Shown here in pieces: positions 26,299 to 38,906 of a DNA stretch of 50,158 nucleotides. Both the position numbers and the translations under genes were made by a program. The stretch comes from Batkoa obscura (lineage: Eukaryota > Entomophthoromycota > Entomophthoromycetes > Entomophthorales > Batkoaceae), in NCBI GenBank assembly GCA_030770535.1, contig JASVEC010000112.1:1-50158 (forward strand), written 5' to 3'. Under the pieces are notes generated by a model. The model was given only the letters and a program-made list of their open reading frames with translations, was not told the origin of the DNA and searched no databases. The stretch's first letter is position 1. Each line of letters starts with the position of its first letter.

Positions 26299-26442
26299 AC
26301 AACACTTTGTCATTAATATCATTAAAATTAAATAAAAATAGAAAATTCAATCAAGATAGTAATATGTTAAAAGAATTCAAAAAAATCAAATATGTTTCCT
26401 TTTTTTATTGCATTTTATATTTTATATTTTTTTATACAAAAT

Positions 26443-29120
26443 TTAAAAGTTTTTAACTTCTCCTTGAAAAGTATACTGTTTTGAATTTAATTGAAAGGAT
26501 AATATATAGCGATATTTCACTTCATTTAAATTATTATTAAAATAAATTTCCACTGGTAAAGATACATGACCTATTTTAGGTAATAAATAGGTACCACTAA
26601 TTCCTGAAATAATTGTTTTTAAACCCTAAAAAAAGTATTATTAATAAAACATTTATTATTATGTTAGATATTAAATTATAAACACATTAACTTACTTTAG
26701 GTACAGCTAATTTAAAATCCAGTTGTTCCATTTTAAAATTCGATAAATTATTAAAATTAAATTGAATAAATACTATATTTTCTTGTACAAAAGAAGTAGT
26801 CATTATTCGTACAAATTCATTTTCTAATACTTTCTTTTGTTTAACTTCTCCATTACTCATTCTTTCATTACTTTCATTTCCAATTAATCCATTATCCTCT
26901 AATAAATTTGTATTAAAATTATTTAAATTGGAATTATTACTATTATTCATTGGAGATTCCTCATTATCTGATAATTTAGGAGAAGTATTATTAGATTGTA
27001 ATAAAACAGGTTGTGGTGTACTTGGTGCTGGGGTAATTGAATTGCTTGAAGCAATAGAACCAAAACTTAACCCTTCTAAACTATCCATAAAATTCAAAGT
27101 AGAAGATATTGATGTTTCTGTTTTATTAGATTGGTATTGTAAAGGGTCTAAAGTATTACTACTATTATTCATAAAATCATCTCCTAAATCAATTAGAGAT
27201 ATTTGTTGGGATTCAGCTTCTTTTTGGCTATTGCTATTATTATTATTGTTACTATTATTACTATTATCATTTGTTATTTCAGATCTTTGCATACTATTTA
27301 GTTAGTTATTTAGTTAATATACATGATATCAATATTAAGACTAATGTTAATAAATTACCTTATATGATCTTCAAAATAAATTGGATTATGATCAAATATA
27401 CCCTTTTTTGCATTTTCATATTGTTGATTTAATTCGTTTAATTTATCATTTAATTCAAATAATCGATCTTAAATAATAAATTATAAATAATTATAAATGA
27501 TTATAAATGATTTCCACAATACTTACTAGCATGTTCTCCTTCTTCTTCTTCTAATATCAATTTTTGAATCCTTACTTGTGCTGAAGAACATTCATTATAT
27601 AATTCCTGTAATTAGAGTAATCAGTATTAATTGAATAAAATAATGATAATAACAATTACTTGAATTCCACGATCAAATTCCATTCCAGGAATTAATCTTT
27701 CACTTAATGTTTCAATCGATCTTTGTACATTCAATAATTGCCTTTCAACTAAAGATTGATAGTTTGGTCGTTTTTCAATTTCCTGATTAAAGTGATTTTA
27801 AATATGTTATCATTGTCATTATTGAATTCTTACATAACCCGATAATAATTTCATTAATTCATTAGCTTTGACTAAATCGGCTGGGGTACCTCGTCGTATA
27901 TGTTCTTGTAATTTCTTTGTATTAAAAATTAACAATTAATAGCTAAAATTTATTATCATTCTGTCTTACCGCTGATAATGCTTCTTTATCCGCTTCTTCT
28001 AATTCTTCAGCAGAACAGAATGCCTATTATAAAGTTAATATCCTTTATCAATCTTAACAATTAATCTCAAAAAAAACCTTACTTGTTTTGTTACTAATGT
28101 AGATACCCGATCTTGTTTGACATTAGGAAATTTATATCCTTTATACAAAGTATTAGCATCAAATTAAAATGATAAGTATCATTTATTGTTGATTATTTAT
28201 TTATTTTAGCTTACCTTTGAATATTAAAATATTATGCAATTCTGATATTTTTCTAAAATCTTGTTTATAACGAGGTTGAGAACAAAGACCCAGCTTCCAT
28301 TCATTAATAAATTCTAATATTTTAATTTGAACCGATGTTGGGAAAGGCTAAGTTGGATTTATATGAATATAAAAAGGAAAATAAGTAAATAAATATTTCG
28401 TTGTTTCTTTATATTAATAAATTATGGTTTGACAAAAAAACAGTTAAAATTAATACTCAAAACTTACTGGTGGTACTTCTGGAAATTTCTTAACTAATTC
28501 ATTTAAAAACTCTTTTCTTGCAATCTGTAAATGAAATGCATAACCACAGTTTCTTATACAAGTATCTAATAACTAAATTAAAGATCAGTTAATATTAAAA
28601 ATAATAAAAATTAAAAGCAATTCTTGAGATTGTTTCTATGTTAATTAAGGCTAATTACTGTTTAAAGAGATTAAAACTGAACTTACAATCAAAGCCAACA
28701 TGGCCACTTTTTGATCTCTATTATTAATCAATTGAACTAAATATTCCGAGACGTCATGAGGTCTATTAATGAATTTCATTAGTAAAATTCAATAAGATTT
28801 ATACCATTTGTTTTTAATAGAAAACTATTTACATATTTTGTTTTTTTTTATTAATATATTCGGCAATATCCAAATTTAAGGCCATATCTGGTTCCATTAA
28901 TCGAATATCACATGCGCGTTCTATTTTTGAAGGAATTTAAAGATTAGTATTCGTTATAAAGACTTAAATGTTATTAGTGATAGAGAATTTAATCCTTTTT
29001 AGTTGATTTAATATATTTAGAGCAACTTGTTTACTTACCAACCATTAATGTTAATCTTTCATCATTGGGTATACCTACTGGTAAACCTAAAAATGTACCT
29101 AAGGTTTCTAATGCACTCAT
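26443..29120 (-). CDS. GGA-type clathrin adaptor (VHS-GAT-GAE)
   Basis: Arf-dependent adaptor sorting cargo from trans-Golgi to endosomes. About 13 exons; the first is 29039-29120 (MSALETLGTFLG), the last ends at 26443. VHS domain: ERACDIRLMEPDMALNLDI, INNRDQKVAMLALI, LLDTCIRNCGYAFHLQIARK, EFLNELVKKFPEVPP, ILEFINEWKLGL. GAT domain: RRGTPADLVKANELMKLLSG and the three-helix QSLVERQLLNVQRSIETL. A disordered hinge with SLIDLGDDF (clathrin-box-like LIDLG) and Asn/Ser runs lies in 26701-27292. GAE ear: FVQENIVFIQFNFNNLSNFK, then GTYLLPKIGHVSLPVEIYFN. All junctions I followed are canonical and in frame. Confidence 0.92.
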
Positions 29121-29434
29121 ACTTTTATTTTTGTTTTTATTTTGCTATTGTTTGTTTCCAAATTTAAAAAAAAAGTTTTATTTTTTTATCCTATTTTTGT
29201 TCTTAATTATTTTTATTACTTAATTTATAATAATTTCTTAGCCACTAATTTATTACCATTAAATGATTTATTTTTAATTTTTATTTTTATTTTCTATTTG
29301 GAATCTAAAGTAACTTTGTAATTATTTCTTATTTATTTAACTCCAATAATAAAATACAAAATAAAACGATATATAAAATAAGAAAATAATATTAATATTA
29401 ATAAATTTATTGTATTTAAAAAAATACTTAGTGT

Positions 29435-32347
29435 TCATTGTTCTGATGCTGATCTTTCAACCAAGGGTGATTTTGGCAACAATAAATTATTAGCAGATCT
29501 TGATGCGGTTTGATTATTACCTAATCCACTCATCTTAGGAGTCACATACGGCGTTGTAGTTTTCAATGAATATTCGGTTCTCGGAGAATCATTAGGCAAA
29601 TTTAATACCATAGGGGATTGAAAAGGTGGTGTATTTGTTTTTTTACTAGCAAATGTAGATGGAGAACCTTGATAATGATTGGATATACTGGGTGAATTAT
29701 TGGGCGAAGATTCATAATTACCCATTGGTCTTGGTGATAATCCTAGACTTAATCGTTTATGATTGGGTCTTAAATTAGTATTATTAAACATTGAAGTTGG
29801 TCTTGGTTGATTTGGACTTAATAAGCTACTACCATTTTCAGATAATATAGGTGAAAATTTGGTATTTAATTTAGGTAGATTAGAATCAATTGTGCTACTG
29901 GAATCTAAACTTGAAATAAAAGAAGTAGATGTTGTAGTCCCCATATCAGCTCCAGTAGACATTAATTTTGTTGCTCTTTGTACTTGTTCAATATAGGATT
30001 TAACTCGCTCTTTTTTAGTTTCTTCTTGATCAATTTGATTAATTATATTCTTTTCTATCATTGGAGTATTTGTATTCGTATTCGTATTCGTAGTAGTAGT
30101 AGTAGCTATATCTTCCCCTACTTCTTGCATATTTTCAGTATTAATTTCTTCGATCTTATTCTCAATATTATTTTGTTCCATTATTTCTTCTTCTTCTTCA
30201 TCTTGAATACCTTCTAGTTGCCCAACTCTTTTGCCTTTATCTAATGAATCTCTTATATAAAATGAAGCTTGTAACGTACTTGTAGAAGTTCCCCTTTCCA
30301 TTTCACTTAACATTTGGTTAATTTCCTGTAAAGATTCTTGTTCAGATATTACATTAATACTAGGTGGCGTTTGATTTAGTTCTTTATTACTAATTGGTAA
30401 TAACCCAGTACTTTTATTTAAAAAGGAACGTTCACTTTCACTTGTATAATCAGAATTAGCAATCAATTCTTGTGATAAATGATAAATTGGTATATTGGCT
30501 TCTCCTTGTATTTCGTTTTCATTATAGCCTGAATCTTTACTTTGTTTATATTGTATAGTATCCCCATCATTATCTTTAGATATCTCTGATACTGAAGTTT
30601 CTTGATAATCTGCTAAATAATAATCCGATTCAGCTAATATTTTTTGACCATTAATATTAGTGGTATCTGTTGATGTATCTGTTTGTTCATGGTCAAGTTG
30701 TCTTTTGTTATTCAATATGGGATTAAGTTGAGGAGTAGAATCTTCTGCTTCTTTTAATGGAACTACAGCTGATATATCTGATTTTTGGTGATCCATTTTT
30801 ACAGGTATTTTACCAAGGTTATTATTGTTATAATTATAATTATTATTATTATTATTATTATTAATAGATTGTAAACTACTCTTTTCTGAAATAGGATCTT
30901 GATGTTGTTGCAATAATAGATTATTAGGCGGAGGTATATAAGTTACTGTTTCTGATACTAATTGATTTTGATTTGAATTAGATCTTAAATTACTATCTAA
31001 TATTGGTTTCATACTTTCCATATATAATTGACTTTTTAAATGTAAATCCTCTCTTGGATAAATTGATAATATAATTAATATATTAATCCAAGGTAATGAA
31101 AAATATTGAAACCAATTTAATAAACTTAATATCCATGGAGAATAAATGTTATTATTATTTAATTGGGATAAATTATAATAAAATAATACATTAGAAATAG
31201 AATGTAATAAACAAAATATAATTAATACAATCAATGTTTCTAATATATAGTTAATGATATTTTCTTTAGATATCAAAGGTTGCATCAATGAATTATAATA
31301 AATTGTAGAATTAGAATTAGAATACTGTCGAACAGTTATTGGTAAATTGGCATTTTCTTTCCTAAATTTACGTTTTAAAAAATAAAAGCAACAAAATAAC
31401 ATGATCAAACAAATTGACATAAATTCCGCATCTAAAAAATATTGAGATATTAATACAGAATATAAACTGTGACTATTGTAAGCTAAGATACGTATTAATA
31501 TCATAGCTAATATTGATAAAGGGGCATAAATATAACCTAATTTTGATAACCAAGTACTCCAAGATAACAAAAATGTTTTAAATAAATTAGCTGGTAATCT
31601 ACGATAAATTGAAGCTGGGAAATCAAAGATAAATAAAATCAAAGCAGTAATTAAAAAAGCTCTAGAAAAATCAAACAACATAGAAGAAGCATATAAAATA
31701 TTTTGCATCATAACATCCTTTGAATAAATTAACAACAAACTATCAATATGATTATTACGATTAATAGACGGATGGGGATTAAAAGAATCTTCTAAATAAG
31801 GAAATATCCATGAATACCTTAATTTACATTTTAAATAACTTTGATGAAATGAAGATAATAAATGTAATATTAGTAATATTAAAGACAAATTACAACATAA
31901 TAATATAAACAATCTTAATAAGGGTTTGATATTAATTTCTTTTTTTCGAATTGGAAACTCTTCACTTGAATTATTATACTGTATTTGTTCATCTATTGTT
32001 TCATTACTATTTTGTCTACTTATATTTCGTACTACTCCTACTCCAATTGATTTTATATCATCAATACCATAAGTTGTTAAAAATCTATAATTAATCCATA
32101 TAAATGATAATATACATAATATCATTATATACAATGCCATTGATGTATTAACTATTTAATTATCAGTATAGATATCAATTATTATTATAATATTAAGTTA
32201 CCTGGACAAGGTATCATTTGATCCTTTATAACTGTACTACTTAATATAATACCATCATCACTAACAAGTTGACCATCAGGTTGATCTAATAGAATTATTT
32301 AGATGTAACTAAACCAATTATATACAATAAATACCTATTAAACTCAT
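29435..32347 (-). CDS. Putative seven-transmembrane protein with a ~530-residue disordered tail
   Basis: Three exons: 32335-32347 (MSLI plus one base), 32202-32285, 29435-32151; 2814 nt, 937 residues. The first two exons add an N-terminus before the first helix (IDQPDGQLVSDDG...). Seven hydrophobic segments follow: MALYIMILCILSFIW, LLRLFILLCCNLSLILLIL, SSMLFDFSRAFLITALILFI, YAPLSILAMILIRILAY, FMSICLIMLFCCFYFL, LETLIVLIIFCLLHSIS, WFQYFSLPWINILIILSIY. The rest is Ser/Thr/Asn/Glu-rich with repeats (Asn-Tyr run, Asn-Thr run, EEEEE), consistent with a cytosolic regulatory tail. The topology looks like a GPCR, but I recognise no family motif and it is unlike the two receptors at 34.8 and 44.8 kb. 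The short first exon is the least certain part. Confidence 0.7.
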
Positions 32348-34500
32348 TCAAATAAATATTGAAAATAAAATGGAAAATAAACAATTAAAAAAATAAAGAA
32401 AGAAATTGATAACTAATTGATCATATAGTAATATTTCGAAAACGACTCATTCAGTGCCATAGTTAATTTCTTAAACTTACTCAATTTCTATTTATTTAAA
32501 ACTATTTAAAAAGTTTGATCTTTTTATTTTTTTATCCTTGTTTGTTTCACTTGAGTGAAATTAGTAAAGTAGCCAATCAATTTTAACTATTTGAAGTTTT
32601 ATTTTTTTTTGACTAAACTAAACTGGTTAACGGGTAATTTTTTTAGTTTTAGTTCAAACTTTAAAAAAAAGTTTGTATGCTTTTTTAAATAACCCAGTTT
32701 TTTGATATCAATTGTATTTTTATCTTATTTATTTATAGGGATAATGAAAATAAATTGAGTTAAATTATAAAAAATAGTTGTTGTAAACACCACTATAATT
32801 TAATGAGTTTAACTATACCTATATTGATATTGATCTAATTGTACAATAAGTTAATGTAAATAAGGACTAACCAAATTGTCATTAAAATAAATTTGTTCCA
32901 AATGTTATTGGAATAGTCATCAATAAAACACTGAAACATTTTAATAATAATTAAATTGTAAAAAACTTTGGAAATTACGTAGGGTGACTTACTTTTCTTA
33001 TTAACTCAACAGTATAATTAATTAAATTTTTCATTAAATATCCTATTTATACCCTTTTCAATATAGTCTCGTTGATTATCGGAATATTGGATCACAAAAT
33101 TGGATGATAATCCCATATATATCTCAAGGGCTTCGAAGCTCCTAATTCCATTGCCATGCAACTTTTCAGTTGTTAAAGTAGCGCAAGATAAATTCAATGC
33201 TTAACCAATAAAAGGGGGAAGTTTTAAAGCCTTCCCAAACAAAAATAAGATAAAAGTATGTTGAACTAGATTGATTAGGCCAACTTGATAAGTTTAAAAG
33301 CGTAGTCTGTTTATGAATATAAATAAAAAATTATTAATGAAAAGAAATTCCAGAGGGAAAAATCCAATCGTTTATATACCTTCTACGAATATTAAATTTA
33401 TTATCAACTTTCTTATTGACCTTCTTTACATCATTTTCCGAAATGCATTGAACTTCTGTTGAATCTTGTTTAATTATAGCATCAGATTCCAAAGACTAAA
33501 AGATTTAATTAGTGACGCTGACACTGAGTGAGAAATAGTCATAATAATTGTAAAGTAGCTTAGAAAAATACTTATTAATATCAACAAAAATAATAAATGC
33601 TATAACATAAGGTTATTATGTTAAATGCTTAATTGCTTCCACTTGAATTACAAAAAAATACTTTTTTATTAACTTATTTTTAAACTTCTAGTTTTAAAAT
33701 ATTATTTTTTTATCTGTCAACTTTTTTGATTCAAACATAGTTGGCATTCATTTAGCGATATTGTGTTTTATTTTTGTTACCTTAAAGATGCTATTTTTAG
33801 CTACTAGTTTGAAGAAAATATAACAATTCATGACTATTAGTTTAATTCTACTGTTTTAAACTTTATTTTTTTATTTCTATAATCCATTAAGTTCCCATGA
33901 TTATCAAGTATATTAGCTTAATAACTTTCTTTTAGTTTGCTATTCCTCTAATTTTTCGTATAAAGTAAAAATAACGTAGACATCCCTTTATGATCAAAAA
34001 TATAATCAAACTAATAAACTCAATAAATTCGACCTGCCTTTATATATAATAAATAACTACTTTAAGTCACATTCTCATATTATTTTATCCATTGTATGGG
34101 GACCTACTTTAAGAATTTTACTAACAATCTTTCCACTCAAATAGTTCTTTAAAAAATGAAAAAAGTGGTGAGCAAAAAAACATCCCCCATATCGTACCTG
34201 TCAATGCTAAACTCCTTGGTTTATATATTTTTAAATTTAATATCTTCGAAATTGTTCTTTTATTAAAAAACAAAAAAAGAAGTGCTAAATTTAGCCTGAA
34301 AAGTCGAACGTAGATAGATTTTTCAACTTGTTAATAGAGGAGGTGATGAAGGCAAGAGAAAAGCAATTGAAGAACCTTTAGAAAACCATGTTGTTGTGAT
34401 TTAAATAAGGAAAGCAATTTCTTTTTTGAAGGATTCAAAACAAGAGAAAGAGGGCGAAGAAGGAGTGGCTTCTTAATTCATTTTTATTTTTATTTAAATT
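32348..34500. other. Intergenic region with isolated coding-like pieces
   Basis: No complete gene. On the minus strand, 33384-33498 reads SLESDAIIKQDSTEVQCISE...NKFNIRR between an AG acceptor and a GTATAT donor, and 33188-33304 reads TTLLNLSSWPNQSSSTYFY...LRYFNN to a stop; these could be exons of an unrecognised or decayed gene. On the plus strand near 34330-34410, NRGGDEGKRKAIEEPLENH looks like the tail of another. Confidence 0.3.
34098..34188 (-). mobile_element. GGGGATGT-family element, reverse copy
   Basis: 91 bp, GGGGACCTACTTTAAG...AACATCCCCC, with the reverse core CTTTCCACTCAAATAGTTCTT. Flanks GTAT (34094-34097) and ATAT (34189-34192) are a duplication with one change. Confidence 0.7.
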
Positions 34501-34800
34501 CGCTACTGATTTTTATAAAACAAAAAGGATAAAACAACCTTTTAGAGACTTATCTGGTTTATAGCGAATAAGCTCACTTCTTCTTATAAACAACAACCGT
34601 CCTTCAATTACATTTCTATTTATAATTCGCCTCTTCAGTATTTTCTTTAGTATATAGATAGAAACACAAAGACGCTCCATCTTCGAATTTGAAAAGCCTA
34701 AGATTGATTCCTTTATTATTTCTACAGCTTTTGGTTTCATTACAAGAAAAAAAATGAAAAGTAAAAAACACAAGTTGGATCGAAACATTTACCGATGCTG

Positions 34801-35952
34801 TTACATTTGTTTCATTCTAATAGCAGTATTTTGATCATCCTCTGATAAATTTAAATAAATGTTATCATTATCACCAATAGTAGCAGCGGTGGTGATAATA
34901 GACGTTAAAGGAACTACAGTAGAGTGCTTAGTTCGAGAACCTGGTTTTAAAGTAGCAAGCCAATGGCCTCCACTTAAAGCTGCCTTATTGTCACTATTAT
35001 TACCAATAGGTTGAAATATGTTACCGTTCAACTTTCTTAAGTTATATTCATACAAAATTTGTGGAATAGCAGGATCAAACATAAAACAAATAAAGTTTAA
35101 CCAGCCAGCCGAAGTACTTAGTACATCACTAGAAAACACTGCAGCTACTGTTTCTGGAATTTCAGGATCAGTATATATTTCAGTAATAATAAAAAACGGA
35201 AATTGAGTTATTAACGGGATGATAGCATAGCTCATTAATCTTTTGGCTAATAAATCCATATGTTTATTTAAGTTGATGCTATTGCTTTGCGCATTACTAT
35301 TATTGTAAACTGCTTTTTTGGCTCTTAGAGCTAAATATGTTTTTACAAACACATAAGTACAATAGCTACAACAAACAATGATTGGGATAAGTAATACGGC
35401 GTGCATGTAAATAATGCTCCATGGTCTTAGATGGTAATTTTTTAAGCCGTAGCAGTCATTTACTATATATCCATAGATAATCGAAGGCATATAGCATATA
35501 ATGCAAATACCAAGTGTACTAAAAGCGTAAATCCAGTGATTCTGAATCCTTAACAATTTCTTTCTCAAAAACACGGTTTGTAAGTTATAAGCCAAGCATG
35601 TAGTCAAGAAGATAAACCATAAATTAGTAAGTTGCTCAATATGAGGCACAAGAATACAGAAGTTTATATCATGTGCAAGCACTTTTGCTTCATTATTTCC
35701 GGCTTTTCCATTAATCAAAACTTGCATGTGAAGTAAAGCTAAGAAACTATATAGGATGTCTGAAATAGATATCCAAAGATACAACTTGTAACTTAATCTC
35801 TCTGCCGCTTTGAATTTTAGTAAGCTCGTTAGTAATATGAAAAGAAGTAAAATAGCTGCTGAAATAATTGAAACAATCGTGTTGTAATATGTTATTGTTC
35901 TTACAATTTCAAATTCATCCATTATCGTATTTTTTTTACTTTCCTCAGTCAA
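34801..35952 (-). CDS. Seven-transmembrane receptor, paralog 1
   Basis: Single exon, 383 residues. Seven hydrophobic segments: IVSIISAAILLLFILLTSLL, LYLWISISDILYSFLALLHM, LTNLWFIFLTTCLAYNLQTV, WIYAFSTLGICIICYMPSII, YMHAVLLIPIIVCCSYCTYV, MSYAIIPLITQFPFFIITEI, SAGWLNFICFMFDPAIPQIL; the last ends DPAIPQILYEY, resembling the DPxxY end of rhodopsin-type receptors. The layout recalls cAMP-receptor-like/family A GPCRs. A Cys before TM3 (NFCILVPH) and one in loop 2 (NDCYGLK) could form the usual disulfide. The Ser/Thr-rich tail ends in IRMKQM. It shares most of its length with the copy at 44.8 kb. ATG at 35952 or 35922; paralogy favours the second. Confidence 0.85.
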   Translation of the reverse strand: MTEESKKNTIMDEFEIVRTITYYNTIVSIISAAILLLFILLTSLLKFKAAERLSYKLYLWISISDILYSFLALLHMQVLINGKAGNNEAKVLAHDINFCILVPHIEQLTNLWFIFLTTCLAYNLQTVFLRKKLLRIQNHWIYAFSTLGICIICYMPSIIYGYIVNDCYGLKNYHLRPWSIIYMHAVLLIPIIVCCSYCTYVFVKTYLALRAKKAVYNNSNAQSNSINLNKHMDLLAKRLMSYAIIPLITQFPFFIITEIYTDPEIPETVAAVFSSDVLSTSAGWLNFICFMFDPAIPQILYEYNLRKLNGNIFQPIGNNSDNKAALSGGHWLATLKPGSRTKHSTVVPLTSIITTAATIGDNDNIYLNLSEDDQNTAIRMKQM

Positions 35953-36560
35953 ATTACTTTTTACTTATATACTTTTTTATTGATAATCAATGTATCTTGT
36001 AATTCTATTTTTTTTTGAAGGGATGGATAGATAATTTAGAAGTACCAAGGCGTGATACTTGTAGGTTTGATCTTAAAATAACTAAATAAAACTTATTGCT
36101 TTTATGTAGAAATATTAATATAATTTTATACATTTGTTATCCTTTAACATTTAGTATCACATTACACCAATATAATAATTTTGGTAGAGCTATAGTGCAT
36201 CTTTAAAACGATCCTAATACATGAACTATTTCACTACATTTATTTTCATGTTCTAGAGACAAATTTGACTATAACTTACTATATCAAGTTTACTATTGTT
36301 TCCTTTTTATATCAAAATGTGTATATAACTATTTTTCATCTCACTCCAGTGTAGTTGAATTGATGTTTGAAACCTACTACTTTCTTCTAAGTGATATAGA
36401 TATTTCTTATCTACATATTTTAAAAATACATTTTACGTCCATATGTTTCTTATTACATATAATAGTCAATATAAAACAAAAAAGAATGAAACTTTTTACT
36501 CAAAGCTCATTAACATTATTGCCAAATTAATCTTTTTCAAAAAAAGGGATCTAACAAAAT
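34801..36560. repeat. Segmental duplication unit 1 (receptor plus upstream flank)
   Basis: The homology with 44765-46530 does not stop at the start codon. Matching upstream pieces include GAAGGGAT, ATTTGTTATCCTTT, AGTATCACATTRCACYAA, GATCCTAATACAT, TTGTTTCCTTTTT, CATCTCAYTCCA and CTTTTTCAAAAAAAGG, in the same order and spacing. The two units are offset by about 9.96 kb in the same orientation. Confidence 0.85.
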
Positions 36561-37398
36561 TGATGTACAATTAGAAACAAGGATCTTAAGGATGTTAGGG
36601 TTCAAACTCAGGGCAAGATTATTTTTTGTACTGATTTTTCTGATTAATGGGAATAGTTTCTAACTAAAAAGAGCACTAGTCAAATTAAAAAATAATTATA
36701 GTTTTAAGCTAATTTTTAAATAAAATATACATTATGTATTATATATAAAAAAATTTTACTGGCGGGTTATATTTTTTATACTTTAAAATAATTTTGCTTT
36801 TTTTTTAAACTAAATCTAATTTTCTATCAAAATCAGTATAGAAAAAGAAGGCACTAGCCTTTTTTAGATAGCTACTCTTACCATATGACTTTTGACCCCT
36901 TCCATAATTGTTTCAATGCCCTTGTATATTATAAAACTACTGTATGCATTTATGTCTCTCAATGACAAAAAGATATACATGTCCCTATTATTAAACTTAC
37001 CCAACTTATTATCTTAACTTATTTTTTAGCATTGGTTATTTAATCTTTTACATAATTTACAATCATTATAACAAAAATCTTCAGTATGTATATTGTAGCT
37101 TGGTAAATTATATAAACTAATTAATATAGTTTTTGAAAACTTATATAAAGTTAAACTGCTTTTTTATTTATCTCCTTTTATGTATTTTATTATAGATAAT
37201 ACTTAGCTTTATTTTTACGAAATTAAATTTGAAAAGATTTTTATAGACGTCACAAAATTTCAATTTTGTGTGGCTATTAGCCACCCAATTAGAAGTCATT
37301 TCGAAATATATCAAAATAATTTTTAACTTTCTTTTCAACCTTAAAAGTTAATAATCCAAGTGTAAATTGCTTTTTCTATAATATTGTATACCTTAACA
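36561..37398. other. Intergenic DNA with two adjacent perfect hairpins
   Basis: Otherwise featureless. At 37251-37270 CACAAAATT-TC-AATTTTGTG is a perfect inverted repeat, and at 37270-37284 GTGGCT-ATT-AGCCAC is another, sharing one base. No gene is recognised. Confidence 0.6.
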
Positions 37399-38906
37399 AT
37401 GCCTCTGAAATTTCAGTATCTTTCTGAAACTCCACTCGGGTATATCCTTGAATTGATAGACCTCATGTAGTTACTAGAGCTTTGTTTTTTAAATAAACAT
37501 ATCTTTAAGATTACGAATAATGTTATCAAGCACAATTTGGCTTTTTATGAATATATACCATGTGAGTTTGATGGATTTAATCACAAATATGAAATCGTAG
37601 ATGTAGCTTAAGGACAATCCGATTATCAAAAAAAGTCTATTAAAGAGAGTGGATTGTTGATGAACCATTTAAATGTGATGAAAAAAAGGTAAAATATATA
37701 TAATATTCCCCAAACGTGATATCTATAAATTAAGTACAAGGGCCTGGGTTTTCAGCTTTCATCAACAATGAGAATAATAAAGACGATGATATTAACGGCA
37801 GTCATAGCTAAACTAGTGATCCTTTGAGTATTGGTAATAGTAATTCTGGGAGTTCAACATTTCTTCTGCTATTTCTCTTTTTATTGCTGAGATTATCCCA
37901 AACATCTTTCCAGCTATCTGAATAGTCAATATATTCTCGTTCATAATCCCAATGCTCAAGGAAAATAGTTATAAAAATAGTTTATTATGGCACCCCGTTT
38001 ATAATCTTTGCTAAATATTTAAAGCAAGTTGAATCATTTGAACTTATTGATGATCAAAATTAATATATTGGACATGCTATGGAATTTTTGAATCCAAGCA
38101 AACTGGAATGCCTGAAATTTTATACCGGAAGATCTTTGTATGTTTATGGGTTATATACTCTCAAATCAAATTTTTATAAATCGCGAATTTTAAATTTAGA
38201 AGCATGGAAGTGTATTTCATATTAGAGCTATAATGATCCTATAAACCCTCCCACCATAAATTGTCCGCCCAATTTAGAGTTTAAAATCAAAGGTCGTCAT
38301 GATGGCTTTAATTTTCATTGCCTTAGAGATATAAGACAATTAAATAGCTTAAAACTAATAAATAATAATACTCATTTATTAAAAATTTGCGGAAAATACA
38401 ATATCAAAGTATTTGAGAATAGTAATATAGCTATATTTGGGTATTTTAACTCAGATATATTAGTCAGCAATGAACTGTTAAATTTAACAACATTAAAAGA
38501 AGCGCATTTTTATTGCTTGTCATTTGATTCATTATAGTTAATTTCTGTATTATCAACCATTTAAGTTTATGTTAGAATTATTAATTTTAACTTTTGAAAT
38601 TTGGAATTTCTTACTTTATAAACACAGTTTATATAAAGCCAATTTGTACGACGAAAAACATCGCTGGATAAAGTGTAAATTTATTAGACAGCTTGAAATC
38701 AGAAGTCTCGGTATTACACTTATAGATTCTTTTGTTTTTTATTCTTTTCTCATAATCTCCAATTATTAAAGGCTAAGTATTTTAAGTTAACAACCATTGA
38801 AGAAATAGTTGACTACAGACTTACTACATCTCTATTGTTTATTGCTACTTATACTGAGGCGAATGATGCTCGTGATGAAATTGAGAATATCCCTATGCTA
38901 GGTTGA
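37399..38906 (+). pseudogene. Decayed F-box/leucine-rich (RNI-like) gene, copy 1
   Basis: A plausible start MPLKFQYLSETPLGYILELI is F-box-like, followed by HNLAFYEYIPCEFDGF and REWIVDEPFKCDEKK at a donor near 37690. Leucine-rich repeats follow: FLNPSKLECLKFYTG, RILNLEAWKCISY, NCPPNLEFKIKGRHDG, LRDIRQLNSLKLINNN, ELLNLTTLKEAHFY. The end is LTTSLLFIATYTEANDARDE...ENIPMLG and a stop at 38906. At least half a dozen in-frame stops or frame changes interrupt it (for example near 37610, 38040, 38225, 38536), so it is probably dead. In this kind of fungus such genes form a large fast-evolving family. The ending is shared with the copy at 42.5-43.3 kb. Confidence 0.65.

Noticed and set aside
26928-27305. 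125-residue plus-strand open frame, Leu/Ser-rich
   Set aside because: Antisense shadow of the Asn/Ser-rich hinge of the GGA gene.
34513-34788. 91-residue minus-strand open frame downstream of receptor 1
   Set aside because: Basic and hydrophobic with no family resemblance, no counterpart beside receptor 2, and no splice context; probably chance, though a small gene starting at 34738 cannot be excluded.
38569-38769. 66-residue plus-strand frame as an independent gene
   Set aside because: It is one surviving leucine-rich piece of the decayed RNI-like gene.
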